A stretch of 21,220 nt of DNA, taken from IMG/VR virus record IMGVR_UViG_3300031227_004262, positions 1 through 21,220 of that record. One strand, 5' to 3'. The position numbers were made by a program, and so were the translations under genes. The DNA is from a virus. Below the pieces are notes generated by a model that was not told where the DNA came from, ran no database searches, and saw nothing but the letters and a program-made list of their open reading frames with translations. Below, piece after piece: positions 13,629 through 20,954 of this stretch. The first letter of the stretch is position 1, and each line of letters starts with the position of its first letter.

Positions 13629-14725
13629 ATTAAATTCATCTCCATCTTATCATCCATAAATATATGCTCAAAAAACTCATTTTGAGAACAAAGTGTGCAT
13701 CTATCACATTTCTTCAATCTTATTTTATCTACTTTGTTCCAATGGTCTTTAGACCCCCAATACTTTATAAATTTCTTTGGATTAGGATAATGGTCAGATA
13801 AGTAAGCCCATGGGTTTCCTCTAGTGTCCGTACACATATAGACTTTCCCGTCTGCGCACCAAGTAGTAGTTAACATACTTGCCCTACACTTTTTGAAGTT
13901 GTGTTTTTTACTCATATCTGAATTGAACTTATGTTGTACTCCCATCACTTTGAAATCGTCTCGCTCAAACTTTCTTCCTCGTTCTACTTGATTCCAAATC
14001 ATCTTCCCATGCTCTTTGAATAACTTTACTTGAGTTGGGCTGATAGCTGGCCTTATTTGAATAGTATTACATCCTATTTCGCTGGCTAGTTTAATTGCTT
14101 GATAGATTGATTTATAGTTATAATCGTCTATTAAGAACTTGAATCCAATATTTACTTTGCTATCAGATGATTTTTTTATATCGGCTATTCGTTTTAAATT
14201 ATTTATCACTACATCAAACTGACCTTCTTTTACACCCTTAACTTTTGCATAATCTTTTTTGTTTCCGGCATCTATACTAAATCCTACGAACTTACAAGTC
14301 TCACAAATAGTATGCCACCAACTTTCATTATTGCATAGAAACCCATTAGTTACAAATCCTATGTCTAATCCTTGTTTTTTACACTCTAATAACATATCAC
14401 GACACACTGGATGACAAGTAGGGTCTCCACCACCGCCTATGCAAGTCGCTTTAACACCCCATTTCTTCCATAGTTTTGGTAAGCTTAATATATATTTGTC
14501 TGGAAGCTTCTCGTTATTTCTAAACTTCTCTCCAGTCTTATCGGTACGTTTACGGTTTGCAAACATACAAAACCTACAATTATAATTACAAATATTAGTC
14601 ATATCAAAGTTTATATTGATTGGTGGTAATACCTTTCTATTCAAAATTGCCCAGTAGTGATCACTATGCACGAGATTCTTCCAGCTATTAAAAGGATTAT
14701 ATTTTTGGGTCCACTCCTTTATCAT
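13625..14725 (-). CDS. Radical SAM enzyme with SPASM-like C-terminal domain
   Basis: A 366-residue protein. The radical SAM cluster motif is Cys46-x3-Cys50-x2-Cys53 (NICNYNCRFC), followed by the SAM-binding IGGGGDPTCHP at 97-106 and FVTNG. The C-terminus carries extra Cys for auxiliary iron-sulfur clusters: Cys280, Cys290 and Cys298 (WCADGKVYMC) and Cys340, Cys343 and Cys346 (KCDRCTLC). SPASM/twitch enzymes modify peptides or oxidise and rearrange sugars (for example BtrN-type chemistry). Among glycosyltransferases a sugar substrate is more likely. Both ends have ATGA overlaps. Confidence 0.87.
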   Translation of the reverse strand: MIKEWTQKYNPFNSWKNLVHSDHYWAILNRKVLPPININFDMTNICNYNCRFCMFANRKRTDKTGEKFRNNEKLPDKYILSLPKLWKKWGVKATCIGGGGDPTCHPVCRDMLLECKKQGLDIGFVTNGFLCNNESWWHTICETCKFVGFSIDAGNKKDYAKVKGVKEGQFDVVINNLKRIADIKKSSDSKVNIGFKFLIDDYNYKSIYQAIKLASEIGCNTIQIRPAISPTQVKLFKEHGKMIWNQVERGRKFERDDFKVMGVQHKFNSDMSKKHNFKKCRASMLTTTWCADGKVYMCTDTRGNPWAYLSDHYPNPKKFIKYWGSKDHWNKVDKIRLKKCDRCTLCSQNEFFEHIFMDDKMEMNLI

Positions 14726-15231
14726 TGGTCTGCTCCGTTTTTAATTACTTTCAGAACAAATCTTATTGCTCCACTATTTTCTACAATCTCTTCAGACAAA
14801 CTAATAAACATCGCTCCGAATGTTTCTTGTTCATAATTCATAACTGCGTTTATTTCTCCACCGTTTGGAGCCCACATGTCAAAATATTGTGGCCTGATAA
14901 ATCTTTTATGGTTTGGATAAATGGACATTAAATGAGCATGGTTTGGTGCTATTATTTCTACTATTCCGCCGTGTTTACTTACTCTCCATATTTCATACAT
15001 AAAAAAGAATACATCATCTACATGTTCAATTACATGACTTGCCCTAACATAATCTGCTGAGTTTGTATCAAAAGGTAATCCCTTATCTAAATTTCTTACT
15101 TCATCTGGATTGCACTCCTTATCTATATCTACATTTACCCAACCCAACTTAGCATCTCCTGGACGGTTACCACTACCTAAATTTAATAATCTTGGTAATT
15201 TTTTAATTGACTTTTCTTTCTTCGCTACCAT
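14722..15231 (-). CDS. SAM-dependent methyltransferase (type 11-like)
   Basis: A 169-residue class I methyltransferase. Motif I LNLGSGN is at 16-22, acidic motif II VNVDID at 32-37, LPFDTNSADYV at 52-62 and ASHVIEHVDDV at 64-74, then W-R-V-S-K-H-G-G. The type and length fit small-molecule or sugar O/N-methyltransferases found in polysaccharide clusters. Its start overlaps the 83-residue gene by 29 bp without a clear SD, and its stop overlaps the radical SAM gene as ATGA. Acceptor unknown. Confidence 0.83.
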   Translation of the reverse strand: MVAKKEKSIKKLPRLLNLGSGNRPGDAKLGWVNVDIDKECNPDEVRNLDKGLPFDTNSADYVRASHVIEHVDDVFFFMYEIWRVSKHGGIVEIIAPNHAHLMSIYPNHKRFIRPQYFDMWAPNGGEINAVMNYEQETFGAMFISLSEEIVENSGAIRFVLKVIKNGADQ

Positions 15232-15454
15232 GTTTTACTTTTATGTCTTGGAATCCGTCTCCAAAGATTTCTTTTAGATTATTCTTTAATGCTACTCTTT
15301 CTCTGTTAATATTTCTAATCTCTAAGGCTCTACGTCCTACTTCTTCAAGTCCTAGTTCATCTTCTTTGCCTTGTCGAATGTCTGCTTCGAGTATACTAAT
15401 CTTGATGTTTGCTATACATAGTCTGTCGAATAAATCTGCTATTGCTTCTTTCAT
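15203..15454 (-). CDS. Helical 83-residue protein of the glycan cassette
   Basis: An 83-residue, mostly helical protein (IADLFDRLCIANIKISILEA; RRALEIRNINRERVALKNNL). The pattern of a helix with L-x-D-R-L-x-I-x-N-I-K followed by a second helix with I-R-x-I-N-x-x-R-x-A-L-K resembles small helical proteins I associate with sugar clusters, but I cannot name the family with confidence. It has a strong SD (AAAGGAGGT, 6 nt) plus an ATGA overlap with the fusion gene, so it may be made at a higher level than its neighbours. Confidence 0.65.
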   Translation of the reverse strand: MKEAIADLFDRLCIANIKISILEADIRQGKEDELGLEEVGRRALEIRNINRERVALKNNLKEIFGDGFQDIKVKHGSEERKVN

Positions 15455-16680
15455 TTTTTACCTCCTTTGAATATTAATAATTGTTCTTTAAACTGGAAAT
15501 GGTCTGGGGTCTTAACTAACTCTAGTCCCTTATCTGTAAATTTCTTGATCCACCATTCTCTATCTTCTTTGATTATATGAGTTCGATCAGCATCACAATT
15601 TGGGGTATTTTTAAATGGGACACTTATTAGAATATCTTTATTAGAATATCTAATCAGAGTATCTATTGCACTATTTAATTTACTATATTCCAGGTGTTCG
15701 AGTAAATCATAAGCCACAGATAAACCATAAAGTCCTTGTGAATGATAATCCTCTACATTCCCTGGGAATATCAAATCTAACGAATTTCTAACTGCATAGG
15801 TGCTTTTTTCTATTCCGACACAGCCTACCCCAATGCTATTCAAAGCCTTTACCCTTTGCCCGAATCCACAGCCAAACAAGATGGCATTCTTACATTTAAA
15901 GAAGTCTTTCCAGTCTATTGCATCCTGATAATGTTTTGCTTCCATATTCATTCTTGGTGCAAAATATAACTCATCGAAATCTATCTTAAAATTATCCAAT
16001 ATTACTTTTGGTATTTCAGTTACATTGAATTGTTTTGTTGGATACGTTCCAAATAAGTGTGCGTTCTTCCAATCGGTAAGAAATTTCTTGGTATGGATAG
16101 TTGAATTATCTAAATGCTCATTTCCACGTCTAACTATGTAATGCATATACTCAACCGGCAAGTGACCCAAATGCCAAATAGTCGTGCAAATTGTTCCGCT
16201 TTGTTTTCCGCCAGTTAAAATAGGATGACTATCTTCTGGGTAACTATCTGCTTCGCTTATTTTGAATAGTCTATTTGGTACAAAATGGTCTTTTCTTGTG
16301 TTGTCCAAATGACCTAAATCTCCAATGAAATGTTCCATCTTTACTGAATATAACCCTGGTTCTGCCGTCTGGATGAACTCCTTTACTTTGTTTATGTCTT
16401 CACATACCTCATCTTCGTCTAAGACTAAACACCAATCATCTGGATGGTTTGCCTTTAAATGTTCAAGGTATTTATTTCTAGACTTTCCATTAGTGTTCTT
16501 GTCTGATTCATCCCATCCATTATTATGATGCTCTATGCCAGATATGGCTTTTGGCAGTGTCAACCCGATGGGTATGCTTGTGAAATAAACTACTTTATCT
16601 GCTTCCTTAATAGAATCTACTGCCATCTGTATAAAATTCTCATTACCTGGACCCATTATTACTACGATTAGTTTATCCAT
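15451..16680 (-). CDS. GT2-like glycosyltransferase fused to a methyltransferase
   Basis: A 409-residue two-domain protein. Residues 1 to about 220 are GT2-like with an Asp/Glu metal motif LVLDEDE at 85-91 and a His-rich acceptor part. Residues about 245-409 form a class I SAM methyltransferase: AILFGCGFGQ at 266-275, VGIEKS for the acidic motif, and VAYDLLEHLE at 322-331. One polypeptide may add and then methylate a sugar. It overlaps the epimerase by 13 bp and the next gene as ATGA. Both domains look complete. Confidence 0.82.
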   Translation of the reverse strand: MDKLIVVIMGPGNENFIQMAVDSIKEADKVVYFTSIPIGLTLPKAISGIEHHNNGWDESDKNTNGKSRNKYLEHLKANHPDDWCLVLDEDEVCEDINKVKEFIQTAEPGLYSVKMEHFIGDLGHLDNTRKDHFVPNRLFKISEADSYPEDSHPILTGGKQSGTICTTIWHLGHLPVEYMHYIVRRGNEHLDNSTIHTKKFLTDWKNAHLFGTYPTKQFNVTEIPKVILDNFKIDFDELYFAPRMNMEAKHYQDAIDWKDFFKCKNAILFGCGFGQRVKALNSIGVGCVGIEKSTYAVRNSLDLIFPGNVEDYHSQGLYGLSVAYDLLEHLEYSKLNSAIDTLIRYSNKDILISVPFKNTPNCDADRTHIIKEDREWWIKKFTDKGLELVKTPDHFQFKEQLLIFKGGKK

Positions 16681-17522
16681 TTTTGTCCCTCTGTTTTATA
16701 AAATTCTATCAACCTATCTAATCCTTCTTCTATTTTTATTTTAGGATCGTATCCGAATTTTCTTAACTTATCTATATTAATTTTTACCTGTTGGGGCTGT
16801 GCTATCTCTGGCGCACTGAACTCTCTATCAATTGCTTTTCCTAACTTTTCTTCAATTATGCAAGCAACATCAACTAACTTCCTACAATCATCTCCACAAA
16901 TATCGTATGAATCATTTTTTGCTTTATCCCAGTTGTCTAGTAAGCACGTTATTCCTTCTACGAAATCATCTACATGAGTAAAATCTAAGGTCTTGTTCTC
17001 GTCTCCGTATATCTCAAGCGGGTCTCCTGTCATTGCGTTAATTACCCACTTTGTTATTAGTCTTGTAGTTAGATCGTGATGTTCTCCGTATACTGTGCTA
17101 GGCCTAATAATCAAATATTCTATTCCGTAGCATTGTTTGTATGCCTCGCAAAGTGCTTCTCCGTATAATTTGCTTGCAGTATATGGATTCACTTCTTTAC
17201 TCAATACTCTACTTGAACTCATATAAACGAATTTCTTGATGTTATTCTTTCTACAGAACTCTAGGCATTGGTATGTTCCTTGACAGTTATTTATATGTGG
17301 CAATTCTGGGTTAAGTGTTCCCTCATTTATTTTACAATGCGCCGCAAGGTGAAAGAATATGTCTGTGTGTTGAGTTTTCTGGGTTAGTCTGATTGAATTA
17401 AGACTTAATACATTACTTCCTAGCCTCATGTCTATTTCCATTATACACTTGTTTGACTTGTCTAATCTTTCTTTTAACTTGCTGCCAATTAGACCAGCGC
17501 TACCTGTAATAATAAAGTTCAT
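16668..17522 (-). CDS. NAD-dependent nucleotide-sugar epimerase/dehydratase
   Basis: An extended short-chain dehydrogenase of 284 residues. The Rossmann motif TGSAGLIG (6-13) starts the protein, the Ser triplet (102-104, YMSSSRV) and Tyr114-x3-Lys118 (YTASK) form the active site, and RPSTVYGEHHD is the family substrate-loop pattern. It probably makes the activated sugar for the transferases around it (UDP-glucose 4-epimerase or dTDP-glucose 4,6-dehydratase class; sequence alone does not decide). The frame extends to 17540, but ATG 17522 gives an ATGA overlap and puts the Rossmann strand at the N-terminus. Confidence 0.87.
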   Translation of the reverse strand: MNFIITGSAGLIGSKLKERLDKSNKCIMEIDMRLGSNVLSLNSIRLTQKTQHTDIFFHLAAHCKINEGTLNPELPHINNCQGTYQCLEFCRKNNIKKFVYMSSSRVLSKEVNPYTASKLYGEALCEAYKQCYGIEYLIIRPSTVYGEHHDLTTRLITKWVINAMTGDPLEIYGDENKTLDFTHVDDFVEGITCLLDNWDKAKNDSYDICGDDCRKLVDVACIIEEKLGKAIDREFSAPEIAQPQQVKINIDKLRKFGYDPKIKIEEGLDRLIEFYKTEGQKWIN

Positions 17523-18739
17523 GCAAGTACTGCATCCCATTGCTTCATCACAATAGGATTATCATATTTAGTTAAAACTGCTTTACGGCCGTTCTCGCCC
17601 ATTTCTTTTCGCATAGCTGGATTTTTGTATAGCATTTCTACTGCTTCTGCGCAGTTTTCTATGTCACAGGAGCCTCTTTCTACTTCCCAACTTCCTGTCA
17701 TTGTTCCGTTGAATGATTTTTTATCATAATCTTTTGAGTTGAGTGCAAATAAGTCTAATGTCTCTACACCAGATAGCTTGATGCCTAGGCCTGCTTTATT
17801 ATTTATTACTAATTCAGGTGTAGTTGTATAATCTGTTGCGACGACAGGTATCTGGCAGCTCATTGCCTCAATGATAGGTATTCCGAAGCCTTCTCCAGAT
17901 GTGGTAAGCAAAAAGCAATCCATCACATTGTAGACTTCATTCATTTTACTTTGAGGGAATCCATTGACCGCATTCATCCCAGAATAAACTACTCGGTTTT
18001 CTAGGTTATGCTTTTTTACTAACTCGCTTATTTTCCATGCCTGTTGAGCTGCGTCGTTTGGATCTAAATGTAAAAAGAGCACTGCATTTGGTATCTTGTC
18101 TGCAATTAGCCTCATTGACTTAATTGTTCTATCTAAGTTCTTTCTTGGCTGATTACGTGCAACTACTCCAATAACAAACTTGTCAGTTAGTCCCCATTTC
18201 TTTTTCGATTCAAGTTTTTCAGACTCCTCTAGTGGGTAAAATTGCTTTGAGTCTACACAATGAGGAATATGTTTTACGTCTAGGTTGTAATAATCTTTGA
18301 CTTGCTTTTGTCCGAATTCTGCCATAGCAACTGGTTGGTCTATTTTTCTTAAAATAGCTTCGCACCCTTTGGGCATTCCACCGCCACCATCACTCGGAAA
18401 GTAGAAAAATGTCTTGGCCGGACTTGTATCAACATTCAAAAACCACGGAAATAACATAAAAGTATCCAGTAATATGATAAATCTATCTGCCTTAAATTTT
18501 TTAAGTCTATGGCTCATTGACCTATTGAAATATTGGTCTGTTTGGTCGTGTCCATAAATAGGGTAATCAAATTCTTCTCCGCCTTTTAATGTAAGTTTTT
18601 CTATGTCTGAACCCATATAACCATTTGCCATATACATTATTTCATGCCCTTGAGACTTTAAATGTCTTACAATCTGAACCATTTGATTTCTATACCCCGT
18701 ACAAATTGTAGGAGAATCACTTAACAATGCAATCTTCAT
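17519..18739 (-). CDS. GT4-family glycosyltransferase
   Basis: A 406-residue GT-B-fold glycosyltransferase. The start MKIALLSDSPTICTGYRNQM has the acceptor-domain Gly-rich loop. VIGVVARNQPRKNLDRTI at 189-206 opens the donor domain. Glu283 and Glu291 form E-x7-E (EGFGIPIIEAMSCQIPVV). It is the first enzyme gene of the cassette. It overlaps the 69-residue leader gene by 23 bp and the epimerase as ATGA. Together with the GT4 at the other end of the operon it brackets the pathway. Sugar specificity unknown. Confidence 0.87.
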   Translation of the reverse strand: MKIALLSDSPTICTGYRNQMVQIVRHLKSQGHEIMYMANGYMGSDIEKLTLKGGEEFDYPIYGHDQTDQYFNRSMSHRLKKFKADRFIILLDTFMLFPWFLNVDTSPAKTFFYFPSDGGGGMPKGCEAILRKIDQPVAMAEFGQKQVKDYYNLDVKHIPHCVDSKQFYPLEESEKLESKKKWGLTDKFVIGVVARNQPRKNLDRTIKSMRLIADKIPNAVLFLHLDPNDAAQQAWKISELVKKHNLENRVVYSGMNAVNGFPQSKMNEVYNVMDCFLLTTSGEGFGIPIIEAMSCQIPVVATDYTTTPELVINNKAGLGIKLSGVETLDLFALNSKDYDKKSFNGTMTGSWEVERGSCDIENCAEAVEMLYKNPAMRKEMGENGRKAVLTKYDNPIVMKQWDAVLA

Positions 18740-18926
18740 AATTATAAACCTCCAGCTGTTTTTTGGTAACTGTTTGCTTTGTCCCGGATGTGTAAACTAT
18801 AGAAGTACCTGACCTCACGACAAAAAAGTTAGTGTTCTCAAAAAACGATGCTATCTCTTCAGGACAAGTCAGCCCCTTGATTGAATCACCATTTTGTTGA
18901 AAAGCTATATTACGTAGCTTATACAT
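18717..18926 (-). CDS. Small unknown protein at the head of the glycan operon
   Basis: A 69-residue unrecognised protein with a central helix (CPEEIASFFENTNFF), then strands and a Lys/Tyr-rich end. ATG 18926 has no SD and is 26 bp from a TTTAAATA box, so it is probably leaderless. It overlaps the first glycosyltransferase by 23 bp and could feed ribosomes into it. It may be a regulator of the cassette or a passenger; nothing in the sequence decides. Confidence 0.58.
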   Translation of the reverse strand: MYKLRNIAFQQNGDSIKGLTCPEEIASFFENTNFFVVRSGTSIVYTSGTKQTVTKKQLEVYNYEDCIVK

Positions 18927-18946
18927 AAGTCAATATATATATAATG

Positions 18947-18959
18947 GTATTTAAATGTT
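18947..18959 (-). promoter_or_regulatory. Predicted archaeal promoter of the glycan operon
   Basis: The minus strand reads AACATTTAAATAC, with TTTAAA centred 26.5 bp upstream of the A of ATG 18926. The same 13-mer occurs at 9675-9687 at exactly the same distance from ATG 9654. The purine-rich AACA upstream would serve as BRE. It sits in a 37-bp gap just after the stop of the 92-residue gene. No other promoter of this quality is seen before 9687, so the whole cassette may be one transcript. Confidence 0.7.
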
Positions 18960-18963
18960 TTGT

Positions 18964-19242
18964 TTATTTATAAATCTGGTCTATCTTCTGGATTGTGTCT
19001 CTTACTCTGCGATTAACTTTGCATAATCTGTCTAGCTTATCTTGGATTTTTTTATTCTTTGGCCTGAAATTTGATTTGATTATGCCCTGGTCTTTTAAGT
19101 CTTTGAAGTATTCTATAATTTTTCTTCTCTCGTAGACTAATTTCTCTCTAATAAATAAATATTTAGATTGAGTTATCATTATTGGGATCACCTGAACGTT
19201 ATCTGAATCGTGAAAGATTATCCCTTCAATTGTTATTTCCAT
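18964..19242 (-). CDS. Unknown protein, 92 aa
   Basis: A 92-residue Lys/Ile-rich protein. A beta-rich N-terminus (ITIEGIIFHDSDNVQVIPIM) is followed by long basic helices (KYLFIREKLVYERRKIIEYF; RLCKVNRRVRDTIQKIDQIY). It may bind nucleic acid. AGAGGGAT lies just before its ATG, and it overlaps the RusA-like gene by 17 bp. No family recognised. It is the last gene before the glycan promoter. Confidence 0.62.
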   Translation of the reverse strand: MEITIEGIIFHDSDNVQVIPIMITQSKYLFIREKLVYERRKIIEYFKDLKDQGIIKSNFRPKNKKIQDKLDRLCKVNRRVRDTIQKIDQIYK

Positions 19243-19600
19243 TGTATCCCTCTATATTTATTATTGAATATTCTTCAACTGATTGATGCTTGTTCATTGT
19301 TATTTTAAAAATTTGTTTGTCATCCATCTCTTCAAAATTAGCAAAGATTGAATCTGTTATAAATTTCTCTAAGTTTGCTAAATCTCTTTTTTTGATAGTC
19401 CCATCTTTGTTATACCAATTAGAATAAATATCTATTGTGACTTCTAGCTCTCCTTCTATGACTTCATACGGAGTTGTTTTTACTATTAAGCCGACTTCTT
19501 TGGATAACTCTCTGGCTTCTTTTGATTTTACTCTATGCCCATGGAATGTTGCATACATTGTATTAACTGTTGGGGTCTTAAATGATATTCTGAATTTCAT
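19226..19600 (-). CDS. RusA-like Holliday junction resolvase
   Basis: A 124-residue protein of RusA length. The family start F-x-x-P-T-V-N-x-x-Y lies at residues 7-16. The acidic catalytic region is at 73-94: Asp73, Asn76, Lys79, Asp83 and the pair Asp93-Asp94 (RDLANLEKFITDSI, then MDDKQI), followed by a basic strand. RusA dimers cut four-way junctions, which in viruses clears recombination intermediates before packaging. The start has GAGGT 9 nt upstream and an ATGA overlap with the preceding nuclease gene. Confidence 0.8.
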   Translation of the reverse strand: MKFRISFKTPTVNTMYATFHGHRVKSKEARELSKEVGLIVKTTPYEVIEGELEVTIDIYSNWYNKDGTIKKRDLANLEKFITDSIFANFEEMDDKQIFKITMNKHQSVEEYSIINIEGYNGNNN

Positions 19601-19995
19601 ACTACATATACCTCAAGTATTTCTCTTAAAGAATCTATCGGGTTCTCCCATTCATCTATGATTAACCGCCAATTAGCTAATACTTCTTTGAGTGGGACAA
19701 TTATTAAGTCTACATCGCAATGCTTTTCTTGAATTTGTTTTAACCATGTTTTGCTGACTGTCTCTTGGATTTCATACACTATTATGTCTTGTTTAATTCG
19801 CATCCAAATGTCCGGATAGTCATCGTTTGGTCTTTCTGGATTGAACTCTGTGTAAATTGGTACGTTGTGATTGTCTTTATGTTTACGCCTGAGCATTCTT
19901 ACTAATTGAGTTTTCACACAATCATGTAGATCAGATGCTTCCTTGAAGTTTCTAAGCCCTATTTTGTTATTTTTTCTATAGTCTGTTCTTGACAT
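19597..19995 (-). CDS. PD-(D/E)XK-like nuclease
   Basis: A 132-residue basic protein with a restriction-nuclease-like core: Glu50 in PIYTEFNP, Asp62 in YPDIWM and Glu75-x-Gln77 in IIVYEIQ, followed by the helix SKTWLKQIQEKH and strand VDLIIVPLK. The E...PD...ExQ pattern is seen in small viral and archaeal nucleases. It may process recombination or replication intermediates together with the adjacent RusA-like enzyme. SD GAGGT lies 7 nt before ATG 19995. Family assignment is by motif only; the substrate is unknown. Confidence 0.63.
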   Translation of the reverse strand: MSRTDYRKNNKIGLRNFKEASDLHDCVKTQLVRMLRRKHKDNHNVPIYTEFNPERPNDDYPDIWMRIKQDIIVYEIQETVSKTWLKQIQEKHCDVDLIIVPLKEVLANWRLIIDEWENPIDSLREILEVYVV

Positions 19996-20132
19996 TCTTT
20001 TACCTCATAAGTGTGAAAATTAACTGACCTATATTCTGGGCAGTCTAAGTTGTTTGGATGATGGTCTGGATCGTAATCTTCTTGGCATTCTGGGCAATTT
20101 CCTATTAATCTATTCAGACAAGTCCTAGCCAT
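19959..20132 (-). CDS. Small Cys-rich 57-residue protein
   Basis: A 57-codon ORF spans the gap before the nuclease gene. It begins MARTCLNRLIGNCPECQEDY and has a CPEC knuckle, a His-His pair (PDHHPN), then CPEY and a later Cys, so a zinc site is plausible. It overlaps the membrane-protein gene by 8 bp and the nuclease start by 37 bp. It has no clear SD, but the start sits at the preceding stop as in coupled neighbours. The 37-bp overlap is the main doubt; a shorter real product is possible. Confidence 0.5.
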   Translation of the reverse strand: MARTCLNRLIGNCPECQEDYDPDHHPNNLDCPEYRSVNFHTYEVKECQEQTIEKITK

Positions 20133-20337
20133 TATCTGGAGTATGCGCCTCTTTTAAGCCTTGTACTATTATATTAATTAATAGCACAATCATTAGGAAA
20201 AATTCAACCCATAAAACGTATGGATTGTTTTCAACTATATGGATGTACCCATTTGTTATTATGTTATAAAAAGTGTAAACTAAATGTGATACTCCGGTCA
20301 TTGCCGATGCATACATCAAGATTTTAAAAGGCTTCAT
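20125..20337 (-). CDS. Small membrane protein with two helices
   Basis: A 70-residue protein with two predicted membrane segments, residues about 5-27 (ILMYASAMTGVSHLVYTFYN) and about 41-62 (VLWVEFFLMIVLLINIIVQG), joined by a short polar loop. The short Lys-bearing N-terminus suggests both ends are cytoplasmic. The start overlaps the methyltransferase stop as TAATG. The function is unknown. Small viral membrane proteins can act in exclusion or lysis, but nothing here shows that. Confidence 0.6.
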   Translation of the reverse strand: MKPFKILMYASAMTGVSHLVYTFYNIITNGYIHIVENNPYVLWVEFFLMIVLLINIIVQGLKEAHTPDNG

Positions 20338-20954
20338 TATACGTCTGCCTCCGAAATTGCGTAGTTTGATAGTTTTCCTTCCAAATGACTTCTATGTTCA
20401 CAAAGAGTACAAGCCATACAACTACATTCTTGTAAACCATCAAGTTCCTTTCTGAATTTATCTTCTTCACCCCATCTTTTATTTATGCTTTTGTCATAAG
20501 ATACAACTTTACATCTTCCCTCATTCTCTCTATCAAATATTACTATTGCAGACGCAAATGGTGCTGTTGATTTTGCTTCTCCAAATTTAATCCTTCCTCT
20601 GATAAATCTTATTTCAGATGCATAAGGAAATATGAAGTCATGCCAATAACTTCTATCAGAACTTGAAACGATTAAACAAACCACCTTAGCTCCTTTCCTG
20701 CTTTCATCTAAAGCCTTTTTAATCCAATCTCCAGTATGTCCTCCGTAAGGTGGATTCATAAATACATTATCTTTGCTCCAGTCTTTTGTTAATCCGTCAT
20801 CTTCTTCTGTCCAAAAATTATAACATTTTGCTGTATCTTTATGTGCACATGGGTCTAATGTGAAGTCAAATTCTTTATGTAATTCGTTAAAGAATCTCCA
20901 TGGTGTTTCCCATGTATTATCTTTTGAAGATACCATTGATTTTATTAGTGCCAT
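20337..20954 (-). CDS. dam: Phage-type DNA N6-adenine methyltransferase
   Basis: A 205-residue protein of the phage Dam (DNA_N6_MTase) type. TWETPWRFFNELHKEFDFTL at 14-33 is the family start, DPCA at 34-37 belongs to the SAM-binding region, and the catalytic NPPY is at 67-70, followed by GRIKFGEAKSTAPFASAIVI. It methylates adenine in a short target in viral DNA, probably to evade host restriction or mark DNA. Cys residues near the C-terminus (about 178-186) form an extra CxxC-like cluster. It has TAATG overlaps on both sides. No cognate restriction enzyme is present. Confidence 0.87.
   Translation of the reverse strand: MALIKSMVSSKDNTWETPWRFFNELHKEFDFTLDPCAHKDTAKCYNFWTEEDDGLTKDWSKDNVFMNPPYGGHTGDWIKKALDESRKGAKVVCLIVSSSDRSYWHDFIFPYASEIRFIRGRIKFGEAKSTAPFASAIVIFDRENEGRCKVVSYDKSINKRWGEEDKFRKELDGLQECSCMACTLCEHRSHLEGKLSNYAISEADV

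Noticed and set aside
9679-18739. DNA-base hypermodification pathway as the purpose of the glycosyltransferase cassette
   Set aside because: No nucleotide hydroxymethylase, thymidylate-synthase-like gene or DNA glucosyltransferase pattern is visible here; an epimerase plus GT2/GT4 enzymes point to a glycan. Genes outside the window could change this.
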